The notes: a model not told the origin generated them from the letters alone. A DNA stretch of 64,000 nt from G963677325 sp963677325 (GCA_963677325.2 CAXXGM010000013.1:248001-312000); one strand, 5' to 3'; positions 50,691 through 60,956 are shown, counted from the first letter of the stretch. Translations and numbers: made by a program.

Positions 50691-53411
50691 TTAGAAGTCA
50701 TTTCCTCTTCCTGAAGAAGTTATCATGGAAAGTAAACTGTTATTGAATTTTTTATTGTTAATGAGATCCTCAATTTTCAGGTGTATTCGGTAACGCCAAT
50801 AGTTTTGTGCAATGGCTGGTATGTTAATCCTCTCCTCCTGGATATTTTTGTGTCGGAGATCAGCATCCATAGCAAGAAGATCCTGAATTGGGAATATGGC
50901 CCACATAGAAGGAGAGATGAGATGTTGATTAATAATTTTCCTTGCCAGCCAGGGTTCCATTGAGGCAGGAAATTCACCTTCCTTATCAATGAATAATCTA
51001 AAAAATCTCTGGCTGATTTCCCGGTCTTCCGCCCACCATCTGCGTAGAGTGGAGGTATCATGAGTTGAGGTGGAACATACAGAAAGATAAGGGGTTTCGG
51101 AGAGATTGGCAAATTCATCACTCTGATTCTTTGGCATTCGCTGTATTTCAAGACTCAGAATACTCTGATCGCGCATGACTTCCCGGACACAATGGGGAAC
51201 AGTCCCAAGATCTTCGCCGCAAACCATCATCTCCGTTGCATCCATCAAATAAGGTAGGAAGCGTAAAGCATGCTGCCGCCACAAATCTTCATGCCTGTCG
51301 TAGAAAAATTCATTAGACAGCTCATCAAGACAGAACCTTGATTCATCCTTGAGGTTCAGATAGGAATTCGTATCATGAACGTCAAATCGTGGATGGAAAA
51401 GATTAGGTCGTATTGGATCCCGGAGGAAAATCACCTCACTGATCAAGGCACAGAGCCCATCCCGCATGCGGGCTTCTTTACCCGTTAATTCATCGCCGGT
51501 TTTATTCTGTTCAAAATAATCCCATATTTTCCTTTGTGAATCGAAATTTGATTTTAGATTATATTTCCCTGGCTCATACTCTCTTAAGTAAGTGGATTTA
51601 ATTTCCTCAGTTTCATCACCAAATAACTCACGAAGAAAATATTCCCTGATGTAAGGTTTTGTATATCGTTCTTCATTGAACATGAGACCGCATTCCATTA
51701 TTTCATCGCGTTTAAACGCCAAGGCAGGATAATAATGGCCCATTATTCCCTGTATCTGGTCAACCGGAATCTCCCATATTCTGAATAATCCCTGGATGTG
51801 ATCAATACGAACGGCATCAAAAAATAATGACATGTGCTTCAATCTTCTGATCCACCACGAGTATCCGTCTTCAGCCATTTTGTCCCAACGGTAGGTAGGA
51901 AATCCCCAGTTTTGTCCAAGATCGGAAAATTCATCCGGAGGAGTCCCGGCCTGCTGATCAAGATTAAATAATTCCGGATTTACCCATGCGTCCACACTGT
52001 TCGGACTGATGCCTATGGGAATATCCCCTTTCAGGACAATTCTGTTGGCACGTGAATATTCAACAGCTTCGAGCAGTTGTTTGTATGCCTGATACTGGAT
52101 AAAATAATGGATGGCTATCAGGGGATAATCATTGGTTCCCGGAGAGGAAAGTTCTTCAACAGCCCTCTGATTATAGGATGAATATTCGGGCCATAGTCGG
52201 AAATCAGCAGTCTTGTATTTATCCCTGAGATAACAAAAGGCTCCATAGGAAATTAACCATTCTTTATGTTCATTGAAAAAATTCTGATAGGAAAGATCCT
52301 CAAGAATCTGTTCCATCTGTTGTTCAAAAATGAATTTAAAGAATTTTCCTTTTATCTTATGGATGTCTTCATAATGAACTGTTTCCATTGCATTGAAACC
52401 TGTCAGGGCCTTCATAAAACCTAACAGTAGATTTTCATCGTCAAGTACGCCGATTTTATTTATATTGATGTAGTCAGGATTCAAGGCAAGGGTAGAAATT
52501 GATTTATAAGGATAGGAATCCACCCAGGTATGTGTAGCTACTGTATCATTCAGAGGGAGTAGCTGAATGAGTTTTAATCCGGTCTGTTTGGCCCAATCAA
52601 CCAATTTGATCAAATCCGGATATTCGCCAATCCCCCCGCTTTTTTCTGTCCTGAGCGAAAATAGTGGAATCGATATTCCGGCTCCTTTCCAGTGTTGGGC
52701 TGTCTGAAAACGGAATTTTTCATCTGTATGAACCTTAATGCTTCTGGGTGATTTACAGACAAAATCCCTTATCATCCTGTTGCTGCCCTGCTCCCATGCC
52801 AGTACCTTCTTCCTTTCCGGATCATATACCGTATATTTGAACTGAAGAGGAAATTTTATTTCCCCAGCGTCAAGATCAATTTTCCATAACGGGAAATCAG
52901 TATCGTCCATCACAATTGCGTACTCCTCCATCCAATCGCCAAATAAAGACTGATCACCTAAAATAGCCAATTTATATTTTGGACTAATCCTTGGAACAAT
53001 GATTTGAATTCGCAGAATTTTAGAGGGAAGATTAATATCCAGCTCTTTAGCAACTTTTTCCCGGCGCATCAGAACCTTTGTAAATGCAGAGGAATAAAGA
53101 GGTTTTTCAGGGATTTTTAAAGGACGCCAAAAATCTCTTGCACGGATTTCATCAAAGGTTTTTTCATCAATAGCGAGTTTTCTGGGTTTCCCTGACTCCC
53201 AGATGTACCCTTCATCATTCTTGACCAGATATTTGTATTCGAAATTTGTAGAAAAAGAACCCTTCAATTCCGTTTCCCATTCACCCGTCCCTTTATCTCT
53301 CATCGGAACAGCCTTCTCTGGATTCCACTCTCCCATTTCCGGAGAAGAACCTGCTACAAAGAGCTTGTCTTCCCCGTGAGTTTGATAATCAATTTTAAAT
53401 GATATTATCAT
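50691..53411 (-). CDS. malQ: 4-alpha-glucanotransferase (GH77) with two N-terminal starch-binding domains
   Basis: 906 residues. Two CBM20-type starch-binding domains come first (LFVAGSSPEMGEWNPEKAVP at about residue 17; LAILGDQSLFGDWMEEYAIV at about 143), then a GH77 catalytic barrel from about 245. Catalytic residues: nucleophile Asp in FFDAVRIDHIQGLFR, acid/base Glu in VCGEDLGTVP, and Asp in TSTHDTSTLRRW. It disproportionates malto-oligosaccharides in the cytosol and pairs with glycogen or starch use. The two-CBM architecture is the usual Bacteroidota and plant DPE2 form. The next gene upstream encodes a transglutaminase-like protein. Confidence 0.95.
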   Translation of the reverse strand: MIISFKIDYQTHGEDKLFVAGSSPEMGEWNPEKAVPMRDKGTGEWETELKGSFSTNFEYKYLVKNDEGYIWESGKPRKLAIDEKTFDEIRARDFWRPLKIPEKPLYSSAFTKVLMRREKVAKELDINLPSKILRIQIIVPRISPKYKLAILGDQSLFGDWMEEYAIVMDDTDFPLWKIDLDAGEIKFPLQFKYTVYDPERKKVLAWEQGSNRMIRDFVCKSPRSIKVHTDEKFRFQTAQHWKGAGISIPLFSLRTEKSGGIGEYPDLIKLVDWAKQTGLKLIQLLPLNDTVATHTWVDSYPYKSISTLALNPDYININKIGVLDDENLLLGFMKALTGFNAMETVHYEDIHKIKGKFFKFIFEQQMEQILEDLSYQNFFNEHKEWLISYGAFCYLRDKYKTADFRLWPEYSSYNQRAVEELSSPGTNDYPLIAIHYFIQYQAYKQLLEAVEYSRANRIVLKGDIPIGISPNSVDAWVNPELFNLDQQAGTPPDEFSDLGQNWGFPTYRWDKMAEDGYSWWIRRLKHMSLFFDAVRIDHIQGLFRIWEIPVDQIQGIMGHYYPALAFKRDEIMECGLMFNEERYTKPYIREYFLRELFGDETEEIKSTYLREYEPGKYNLKSNFDSQRKIWDYFEQNKTGDELTGKEARMRDGLCALISEVIFLRDPIRPNLFHPRFDVHDTNSYLNLKDESRFCLDELSNEFFYDRHEDLWRQHALRFLPYLMDATEMMVCGEDLGTVPHCVREVMRDQSILSLEIQRMPKNQSDEFANLSETPYLSVCSTSTHDTSTLRRWWAEDREISQRFFRLFIDKEGEFPASMEPWLARKIINQHLISPSMWAIFPIQDLLAMDADLRHKNIQEERINIPAIAQNYWRYRIHLKIEDLINNKKFNNSLLSMITSSGRGNDF

Positions 53412-53549
53412 ATCTGCTCCTGTTTAAATGATCATTTAAATTCTCATTTATATAGACAATTTACGACATAATATTGCATAAAACTATACGGATTTATTCA
53501 ATTTTTATGTGTGGAGAAATAAAAGGAGCAGATGGAAGATGTTATTATT

Positions 53550-55280
53550 TCATATAAGTTTTATTTTTTGAACTAAACATTTCAGAGAGTAAAACTCATA
53601 TTCAGTTTTTCCTGAAGAAAGTACAACCTTCTCTTTCTGAACATTAAGAATTAAATCCTTTTTATTAAAGACATTATAAAGAAAATTGGCCATCAGAAAT
53701 GACTTTTCCACCCCATCGCCGCGCCTGAAATTCCAGACCTCATCAGGCTGAGCTAACCTTGTATCATCATAAATGGATTCATTATCAAGTGCTGATATTA
53801 TTTTATAGGCTTCACTGTCCGTTTTGCTTTCCAGTGCATTCAATGATACTGGATTTCTTTCCAGTGCCGCTTTAATAAAGGGTCTCCAATCAGTTAGATC
53901 CATCTGCCGGTAAGTATACAAAGTCAAAAGAGCCACTTCATTGTCAAGTGCTTTATGTTTTATTAAATCCACTATTTGTTGCCGGTCCATCTTGGGGTGA
54001 ATGTTTAATGCTTCAGTTTTAATGAAATTTTTATTCAGGTCAGGCAATTGAGGATCTACGCTTAAAAATTCATTAAGATCTTTGAAAAGCATTTTTATTT
54101 TATCTTCTGTAATCTTGTTGTTGGATTTTGAAAGACTTAAGCAGGTATTCAATAATTCATTCACATTAATTTCTCCTTTACTTTCGAGACAATCGGTTAC
54201 TTCCTGAAGAATGATCCGGTCCCTGAGGGGAGTGATACTAAACTGTTCGTCATCAATTTCATTCAGCAGATTTTCGACTGAGTCGGCGGATAGGATATAT
54301 CTGGTAGAATGCTCGTACTCAAATAAAGTTTCCAATGCGATGTAATGATAATGCGCTTTCATAAAGTGTCTGTACTGGAAATACTTCTTAAATTTCATAT
54401 GATAGCGCAGAAAATTCAGGAATAATTCCGATGTCAATGGAGAGACCAGAAAAGCTTTCAATTTTTTGGAAAAGCCGGTGTACGCAATTTTATCTATGGT
54501 TGCATCATGATACATGTGATGAATAAATCCGGTGTGATGAGTAACTATAGTTACTCTTTCATGCTCAAGAGCACGCCGGGCCATTGTTGAAATAGAGGTG
54601 CCGTTAAACCACATGCGCTTTGTTACAATCCGGCGGTTATTAGTAAGTACCCCATCATTAATGTCAATAAAATTCTGAGAGTGAAGGGGAGTCCCCATCA
54701 GAAAGATATTTTCAAGTGGAACCCTTCCTATAATAAAAAGAGCAGCTGCATATAATGCGGATAAAGAAACACATTCGCCGGCTCCTGTTTCAAATGATTC
54801 CATGTGGCGGAAGGCTGTCATGGCTTCAACTGTTTCAGTTTTCCAGAAAGGAATGATATCTGAATCATATTTATCAAGACCGAAATGCCTTCTAATATCA
54901 ATATCAAAATAATATTTATCGCCCTCATAGCCAAACAAGGCATTGGAGCGTGATAAAATATTGGTATCAATATAATTTCTGAATCTTGACAGTTCTTTTT
55001 CCTTATTTGTCAACCCCCATGTTTCCAGATCAAGATTAAAAACGTAATGTTCCATGATGTATTGCTTGATCCGGTTGATCTTGTAATTGAATGATTTTTT
55101 CTGAATATCCTTAAACCAGTCATCTTCCCGCCACTCCCATATGATTGGACTCATGACGTTCGCTAACACAAGAGGATAAAACAGCTCGGGGAAAACAAAG
55201 ATTTCCATATCCGAGAGGGTATAGGCAGAGGAGAATTTCTCCAATATTTTCTGATCAGTAAAATCGTGTGTCAAAGGCAT
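53550..55280 (-). CDS. transglutaminase-like protein of unknown function
   Basis: A 576-residue soluble protein without signal peptide. In the middle, AGECVSLSALYAAAL followed by LMGTPLHSQNFIDINDGVL fits the transglutaminase/cysteine-protease triad (Cys in GECV, His in PLHSQ, Asp in FIDIND). The C-terminal third is helical. Substrate unknown. It lies 139 bp upstream of the glucanotransferase gene on the same strand, which may mean a role in glycogen metabolism, but only from context. A TAAGTTTG -7 box on the minus strand occurs at 55311-55318. Confidence 0.7.
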   Translation of the reverse strand: MPLTHDFTDQKILEKFSSAYTLSDMEIFVFPELFYPLVLANVMSPIIWEWREDDWFKDIQKKSFNYKINRIKQYIMEHYVFNLDLETWGLTNKEKELSRFRNYIDTNILSRSNALFGYEGDKYYFDIDIRRHFGLDKYDSDIIPFWKTETVEAMTAFRHMESFETGAGECVSLSALYAAALFIIGRVPLENIFLMGTPLHSQNFIDINDGVLTNNRRIVTKRMWFNGTSISTMARRALEHERVTIVTHHTGFIHHMYHDATIDKIAYTGFSKKLKAFLVSPLTSELFLNFLRYHMKFKKYFQYRHFMKAHYHYIALETLFEYEHSTRYILSADSVENLLNEIDDEQFSITPLRDRIILQEVTDCLESKGEINVNELLNTCLSLSKSNNKITEDKIKMLFKDLNEFLSVDPQLPDLNKNFIKTEALNIHPKMDRQQIVDLIKHKALDNEVALLTLYTYRQMDLTDWRPFIKAALERNPVSLNALESKTDSEAYKIISALDNESIYDDTRLAQPDEVWNFRRGDGVEKSFLMANFLYNVFNKKDLILNVQKEKVVLSSGKTEYEFYSLKCLVQKIKLI

Positions 55281-55443
55281 AAATATTTTTTGCCAGAATT
55301 AATATTATTACAAACTTAGTTCAATTATGCAAGTTTATAAGTATCAAACAATGGAATAATGGATTGGATCCGGCAATTTAAATCAGATTATTTAAGGGTG
55401 GTATTATCTTTAATCTCTTTGGTCTACTAAACTCATCGTTTTA

Positions 55444-55473
55444 TTGTTGATAATACAAATGCTGGTATCTTTG
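55444..55473 (+). promoter_or_regulatory. Bacteroidota-type promoter (TTG, -7 TATCTTTG)
   Basis: TATTG ending at 55446 and TATCTTTG at 55466-55473 are separated by 19 bases, within the TTTG-N19-21-TAnnTTTG consensus. The start codon of the FAD/Fe-S enzyme follows 28 bases later. Confidence 0.7.
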
Positions 55474-55501
55474 CAAAATTCAATCATTCTGATTTCTTAA
55501 A

Positions 55502-58366
55502 ATGCTCACTGGAAAGTATCTTACCCTCTATAACCGGTTATCCGGAACCATTGATTCCGGCCGTATGTTCCACGATCCATTGCATACCCTTGCTTTTGGA
55601 ACCGACGCAAGTTTTTACAGACTCATACCGAAACTGGTAATTAAAGCAGCCTCAGAGGAAGAAATTTCTCTGATTATGCGTGAAACTGATCAACTCGGAC
55701 TCCCGGTCACTTTCAGGGCCGCTGGTACAAGTTTATCGGGACAGGCTATTTCAGATTCGGTTTTGGTTATCGCAGGTGAATATTGGAAAAAATACCGGAT
55801 TCTTGAAGAAGGTAAGAAAATAAAACTTCAGCCCGGATTAAGGGGAGCCAGAGCCAATATTTTGCTTGCACCTTTTGGCCGTAAGATTGGTCCTGATCCG
55901 GCTTCCATCAACACGGCCATGATAGGAGGAATTGCGGCCAATAATGCAAGCGGAATGTGCTGCGGAACAGCTGAGAATTCATACAAGACAGTGGCTGGAA
56001 TGAAGGTAATTCTTCAGGATGGTACTGTGCTCGATACAACCGATGAGGAGTGCAGAAAAGAGTTCCTTGGAAGTCATCTGGATCTTATATCGGAATTAAT
56101 CAGATTATCAGAGACAGTCAGGAAAAACAAAAACCTTGAAGAGCGGATCCGGTATAAATACAGGATTAAAAATACTACAGGATACAGTCTCAATGCCCTT
56201 ATTGATTTTACCGATCCTTTTGATATTCTCGAACACCTGATGATAGGATCGGAAGGAACATTGGGGTTTATTGCCGAAATCACTTATCGGACCGTTATAG
56301 AACATCCTTTTAAAGCCAGCTCCCTGATCATCTTCCCCGATATTGAAAATGCCTGCAAATCGATACCTGTTCTGAAAGAAGGTCCTGTCTCTACGGCAGA
56401 GCTGGTTGACAGGGCCGGATTGCGTTCCGTGGAAAATGAAACAGGTATTGGAGTTGATCTGAAGTCGCTGAGCAGCGGAGCCACAGCTCTTCTTGTCGAA
56501 ACAAGAGCCGGTTCCCAGGAAACGCTCCTCAGCCAGATTGATCAGATTAAATCATCCATTGCAGAAATACCGGTTGAAATTCCCATAATATTTACCGATG
56601 TACCGTCTGAATACAACCGGCTGTGGAATATCAGAAAAGGCTTATTCCCTGCAATCGGCTCGGTAAGGAAAACCGGTACTACCGTCATAATAGAAGATGT
56701 GGCTTTCCCAATTCCCCGGCTTGCGGAGGCGGCCCTTGATTTACAGGATCTATTTAGAAAGCATGGCTACAATGAGGCGGTTCTTTTTGGTCATGCACTG
56801 GATGGAAATCTTCATTTTGTCTTCACTCAGGATTTTGGTTCTGAGGAGGAAATATTGCGCTACGGCAATTTCATGAAAGATGTGACCAATCTGGTAGTTG
56901 AAAAGTACGACGGTTCTCTTAAAGCTGAACACGGAACCGGCCGTAATATGGCTCCTTTTGTAGAAAAGGAATGGGGAAAAGAGGCTTTTGAATTGATGAA
57001 AAGAATCAAGGAGATCTTCGATCCCAGGTTTTTACTCAACCCCGGAGTGATCCTAAACCCGGATCCTAAATCCCATTTGAAGAATCTTAAACCTCTTCCT
57101 GCGGCTTATGAGAAAGTCGATAAATGCATTGAATGCGGTTTCTGTGAGCCTTCCTGCGTCTCAGCAGAACTGACTCTTTCTCCCAGGCAGCGGATAACTG
57201 TCTTTCGTGAAATAAACCGGTTAAAAGTAAGTGGCGCTGAACCTCACCTTGCCGCTGCACTGATCAACAGTTACCAGTATTCTGCAAATGAAACCTGTGC
57301 CACTGACGGATTGTGTGCCACAAGCTGTCCGGTTAAAATTGATACAGGAAAGCTTATAAAGGAATTGCGTTACCGGGAAATTTCTGCCCGCCAAACTAAA
57401 CGTGCTCTCTGGATTGCGGATCATATGTCATTCGTAACCTCTTCAGCACGAATCGGCCTCACTCTTGTCAGTGCTTTCCATTTTATTCTGGGTTCAGACA
57501 TAATGAACTTTATGGCAGGAACATTGAGAAAAATATCTGGCAATCGACTTCCTCAATGGAACCCCTGGATGCCCAAAGGAGCAAAGAAAATAAAAATTAA
57601 TGGAGAACAAATCAGCACATCAGCACATCAGCACATCAGCACATCACCTCATCAGCACATCAGAAAGGTGGTCTATTTCCCATCCTGTATCAATCGTTCG
57701 ATGGGTATCTCCGGAAAAGATGATGAGGATGTTCAGCTCACTGAGAAAATGTGTCAGCTTTTAAAGAAGGGGGGATTTGACATTGTTTATCCTGAAGGGC
57801 TTCAAAATCTGTGCTGTGGCATGGCATTTTCAAGCAAGGGATACAAAGAGGCAGGACTGAAAAAATCAAGGGAATTGGAATCCGCTTTATGGGAAGCCAG
57901 TGAAGAAGGGAAATATCCTGTTTTATGCGATATGAGCCCCTGTCTTTATACCATGAAGGAAAACATGGAACCAAAACTGAAGCTTTATGAGCCTGTAGAG
58001 TTTATTCTTGAGCATTTGATTCAACATCTTGAAATGACTCCTCTGGAGGAAACAGTTTCCGTATTTCCGGTTTGCAGTATGAAAAAAATGGAGCTGGAAC
58101 AAAAATTAGTGGCACTGGCCCGTATGTGTGCAAAAGAAGTAATTACTCCTGACACAAATTGCTGCGGTTTTGCCGGTGACCGGGGTTTCACTTTCCCGGA
58201 ACTGAACAGGCATGGTCTCCGCACGTTAAAAGATCAACTGCCTTCAAATGTGAAGCATGGTTATTCCACCAGCCGGACCTGTGAAATCGGTTTAAGCCTT
58301 CACAGCGGCATAGATTTCAGATCAATAGTCTATCTGGTAGATAAGGTCTCCCTACCCAAAAAATAA
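55502..58366 (+). CDS. FAD- and Fe-S-binding D-lactate/glycolate dehydrogenase-like enzyme
   Basis: 954 residues, combining what GlcD and GlcF do in other bacteria. FAD-binding domain (VTFRAAGTSLSGQAISDSV; PDPASINTAMIGGIAANNAS), FAD-oxidase C-terminal domain to about 520 (FGHALDGNLHF; KAEHGTGRNMAP), then Fe-S motifs CIECGFCEPSC at 542 and CATDGLCATSCP near 599, and two CCG-type domains (LCCGMAF; NCCGFAGDRGF) for a further cluster. Such proteins oxidise D-lactate or related 2-hydroxyacids and feed electrons to quinone or other carriers. Residues 704-721 (ISTSAHQHISTSPHQH) are coded by an 8-bp tandem repeat in the linker and are not part of the fold. Confidence 0.92.
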   Translation: MLTGKYLTLYNRLSGTIDSGRMFHDPLHTLAFGTDASFYRLIPKLVIKAASEEEISLIMRETDQLGLPVTFRAAGTSLSGQAISDSVLVIAGEYWKKYRILEEGKKIKLQPGLRGARANILLAPFGRKIGPDPASINTAMIGGIAANNASGMCCGTAENSYKTVAGMKVILQDGTVLDTTDEECRKEFLGSHLDLISELIRLSETVRKNKNLEERIRYKYRIKNTTGYSLNALIDFTDPFDILEHLMIGSEGTLGFIAEITYRTVIEHPFKASSLIIFPDIENACKSIPVLKEGPVSTAELVDRAGLRSVENETGIGVDLKSLSSGATALLVETRAGSQETLLSQIDQIKSSIAEIPVEIPIIFTDVPSEYNRLWNIRKGLFPAIGSVRKTGTTVIIEDVAFPIPRLAEAALDLQDLFRKHGYNEAVLFGHALDGNLHFVFTQDFGSEEEILRYGNFMKDVTNLVVEKYDGSLKAEHGTGRNMAPFVEKEWGKEAFELMKRIKEIFDPRFLLNPGVILNPDPKSHLKNLKPLPAAYEKVDKCIECGFCEPSCVSAELTLSPRQRITVFREINRLKVSGAEPHLAAALINSYQYSANETCATDGLCATSCPVKIDTGKLIKELRYREISARQTKRALWIADHMSFVTSSARIGLTLVSAFHFILGSDIMNFMAGTLRKISGNRLPQWNPWMPKGAKKIKINGEQISTSAHQHISTSPHQHIRKVVYFPSCINRSMGISGKDDEDVQLTEKMCQLLKKGGFDIVYPEGLQNLCCGMAFSSKGYKEAGLKKSRELESALWEASEEGKYPVLCDMSPCLYTMKENMEPKLKLYEPVEFILEHLIQHLEMTPLEETVSVFPVCSMKKMELEQKLVALARMCAKEVITPDTNCCGFAGDRGFTFPELNRHGLRTLKDQLPSNVKHGYSTSRTCEIGLSLHSGIDFRSIVYLVDKVSLPKK
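57611..57663 (+). repeat. 8-bp microsatellite (ATCAGCAC)n inside the FAD/Fe-S enzyme gene
   Basis: About 6.6 units of ATCAGCAC with one variant unit (ATCACCTC). Because 8 is not a multiple of 3, gain or loss of one unit shifts the reading frame and cuts the enzyme before its CCG domains; three units restore frame. A degenerate inverse of the same word (GATGTGC...GATATGC) trails the gene at 15243-16205, near 16218. Confidence 0.88.
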
Positions 58367-58502
58367 TCTCATTTTGCTCCAGGCGATTTGGTAGATGAGA
58401 AGAATGTACCTCTTTCTGTTTCTGCTTCAGAAGTTTTGGTTGCGTTTCTTTGTCACTGATTTTAATCATTAAGCCGCGAAAACAAAAACATAGATCAACC
58501 CT

Positions 58503-59417
58503 CTACTTCACTCCTTTTACTTTCATTTTTAGTCCATAGACTGATTTTGATGCAGTAATAAAAAGCAGGTGTCGGTCCTTTCCTCCAAAGCAAACATTCG
58601 CTGTCCATTTCTCATCTACAGGAATTCTTTCAATCAGGGCTCCTTCAGGATTGTAAACTGTAACGCCTTTCCCCGTCAGATAGATATTCCCTTTATTATC
58701 AATGGTCATTCCATCAGAACCCTGTTCCGCAAAAAGTGTTTTTCCGAAGAGAGTTCCATCTTTGTTAATCGTATAGCGCCAGGTTTTATTCGCTTTAATA
58801 TCAGCAACGTAAAGGTACCTGCCGTCTGGAGTCCCAATAATCCCATTTGGTTTTTCTAAATCGGAAACAACTCGGATCAATTTAGAAGTTCCGGGCGCGA
58901 GATAATAGACATGATCTCCATCCTGTTCCGGAGTCTGATGATCCCACCACGAACGTTGATAATAGGGGTCTGTGAGATAAATTCCACCATTCGGAGCGAT
59001 CCACAGATCATTGGGGCCGTTTAGTCTCTTACCTTCAAAATCCTTAACCAGCACCGTTACTTTCCCACCAGGAGCAATAAACCAAAGTTCATTCTTTTCA
59101 TCCGAACAACTGATGAGATTCCCTTTCTTGTCAAAATACATTCCGTTAGCCCTTCCGAAATTTTCACCAAAAACAGATAATTTATGATCAACCGACCACC
59201 TCAGAATACGGTTATTGGGCTGATCGGTAAAGTACACATTCCCCTTTTGGTCGCATGCCGGCCCTTCGGTAAATTTAAAATCCCCGGCCAGTTTTTGGAG
59301 CTTGGCATTTTTTGCAACAATGGATTTCTCTTTCGGTTTTCCTGAAACCAGAATAGGAAGTACCAGTAACACCATCAATGCTAACTTAATTCTGATTATC
59401 AGTTGCTGGGAAACCAT
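58503..59417 (-). CDS. SMP-30/gluconolactonase family periplasmic protein
   Basis: A six-bladed beta-propeller of about 304 residues from ATG 59417, which directly starts the signal peptide (MVSQQLIIRIKLALMVLLVL); the frame is open to 59459. Family signatures: FTEGPACDQKGNVYFTDQPN (metal-binding Glu in the first blade), RLNGPNDLWIAPNGGIYLTD (Asn/Asp ligands), KPNGIIGTPDGRYLYVAD and GSDGMTIDNKGNIYLTG. Such enzymes hydrolyse sugar lactones; the exact substrate cannot be read from the sequence. Confidence 0.88.
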   Translation of the reverse strand: MVSQQLIIRIKLALMVLLVLPILVSGKPKEKSIVAKNAKLQKLAGDFKFTEGPACDQKGNVYFTDQPNNRILRWSVDHKLSVFGENFGRANGMYFDKKGNLISCSDEKNELWFIAPGGKVTVLVKDFEGKRLNGPNDLWIAPNGGIYLTDPYYQRSWWDHQTPEQDGDHVYYLAPGTSKLIRVVSDLEKPNGIIGTPDGRYLYVADIKANKTWRYTINKDGTLFGKTLFAEQGSDGMTIDNKGNIYLTGKGVTVYNPEGALIERIPVDEKWTANVCFGGKDRHLLFITASKSVYGLKMKVKGVK

Positions 59418-59690
59418 TGCATGAGACAAATTATTCGGTATGCAAAATTCATCATTCATACTAATTGTATTAGCTGGTTCTGAATCTGATTCACTATAAA
59501 GCCAATGTTAAATCCTGCTGCTCCTCCTGCCACGATAAGAAAAAACAATCCGGAACGCGTCGTAAGGGCTCCATACCAAGTCCATATCAAGGCTTAGTTG
59601 AAGCTTATGCCGGGGAACAGAAAAATAAGGAATTAAGAAGGCTATAACCGTCCTGAACCCTTAAGCCTTTAACCTTAAGGCTAATTTCCC

Positions 59691-60533
59691 TTAGAAATCC
59701 AGTATGTGTAAACCATCGTTAACGATCCCTTCTTTGGTCACGGCCTTTTGATCTTTGGGATCTCCCTGGAGCCACTGTTTTTTGGCATTTAAGGGAAATT
59801 GGGGTTTGTAAGGCTTGCAATAAGGCAGGGCAGCCATCGCACGTTTAGCGCCTTCGTAGAGGGCTTTACGGGTCTGAGCAAAGGGGTAAAGCTGAGCCGA
59901 TTCCCTTGCAATGCCTTTCTTTACTGCTACTGTGACAATTTTATCCCCGAAAAATTTCCGTGCCTCCCGGCAGGTGGCTTCGTCACCGGATATCATGATA
60001 GTCGGCACATTGTAATAACCTGCAATAGTAGCGCTCTGCGCCATTTCGCCCCACTCAACTCCATTGTACCAGTATTTGGCTTCAGTTTTCGAAGATTGGG
60101 TGTGATGGAGTACACCGTCAGGCGTTCCGTTCATAGCATGAAATCCAATCATCAACATTCCGGCAAAGGTACTATCGAGTTCCGTCAGCGGTCCTTTCCT
60201 TGGTGTACCTGTGATATAAGTAGCGCCGGGATCCATCAGATGAGGAATCACTGCCTGACTTCCATGTCCGTCGAGTACGACTATTTCAGTAGCGCCGCCA
60301 TCGCGAAGTCCATGAATGACGGCGGCAAGATCTCCCATAAAATATTCACAAGCCTGGATGTTTAAAGGAGTATCCTTCTCCCTGGTCTGTAAAAATTTGA
60401 ATACCCCGCTGATACCTTCAAGGTCTGTGTTGACGTAAATTTTCTTTTGTGTTTTCTGTGCAGAGGCAGACTCTGTCAGCATGCATGCTGCCGTGATGAT
60501 TACAACAATCCATTTTAAAGAATTAAATCTCAT
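59691..60533 (-). CDS. M55 family D-aminopeptidase-like metallopeptidase
   Basis: 280 residues: signal peptide (WIVVIITAACMLTESASA) and an M55 (DppA) domain with its zinc ligands: NTDLEGISG at about 34, LDGHGSQA, GFHAMNG and ISGDEATCREA. DppA of Bacillus is a cytosolic D-aminopeptidase; this one is exported and might cleave D-amino acid peptides from peptidoglycan in the periplasm. A small lipoprotein gene follows upstream on the same strand at a distance of about 60 bp. Confidence 0.9.
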   Translation of the reverse strand: MRFNSLKWIVVIITAACMLTESASAQKTQKKIYVNTDLEGISGVFKFLQTREKDTPLNIQACEYFMGDLAAVIHGLRDGGATEIVVLDGHGSQAVIPHLMDPGATYITGTPRKGPLTELDSTFAGMLMIGFHAMNGTPDGVLHHTQSSKTEAKYWYNGVEWGEMAQSATIAGYYNVPTIMISGDEATCREARKFFGDKIVTVAVKKGIARESAQLYPFAQTRKALYEGAKRAMAALPYCKPYKPQFPLNAKKQWLQGDPKDQKAVTKEGIVNDGLHILDF

Positions 60534-60590
60534 TTCATTCAGGTATTAAGGTTTGCGTTGAGAATAATAAATGCCGTTTCAGATTAGCGT

Positions 60591-60956
60591 TTATAATAAT
60601 GATAAGATTCTCCCCATTTCTTCCAATGCATGCAAAGTACGCCTTTTATGAAACTCCTGAACAGAAGGACGGTTAGGTGCCTCAACATCATGAAAAACGG
60701 CATCCAGCATCAACAAAGCCATATGACGCTCCATCGATTCCTGAAGCCGGGGAGAATGATTCATCAAAGCCTTTTCAGATACATCCAGCAGTTGTCCGGA
60801 CTGCCATTCAAGATACTTCTCAGGCTGGCTGGCAAAGTTTGCCGGGGAATTTAACAGTTGGGAGGAAACCTCAAAAGAAGTAGATTTCTTCTGTGAGATA
60901 CACGAATTAAGTGCAAAAAGAAACACCGCTACCGGAAGAAATAATTTCATTTTCAT
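60591..60956 (-). CDS. small lipoprotein of unknown function
   Basis: 121 residues with a signal peptide ending in the lipobox LNSC (Cys near 19). The mature part is helical and charged (MERHMALLMLDAVFHDVEAP, VQEFHKRRTLHALEEMGRIL). No recognised domain. It lies 57 bp upstream of the M55 peptidase gene on the same strand, so they probably share a transcript. Confidence 0.65.
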   Translation of the reverse strand: MKMKLFLPVAVFLFALNSCISQKKSTSFEVSSQLLNSPANFASQPEKYLEWQSGQLLDVSEKALMNHSPRLQESMERHMALLMLDAVFHDVEAPNRPSVQEFHKRRTLHALEEMGRILSLL

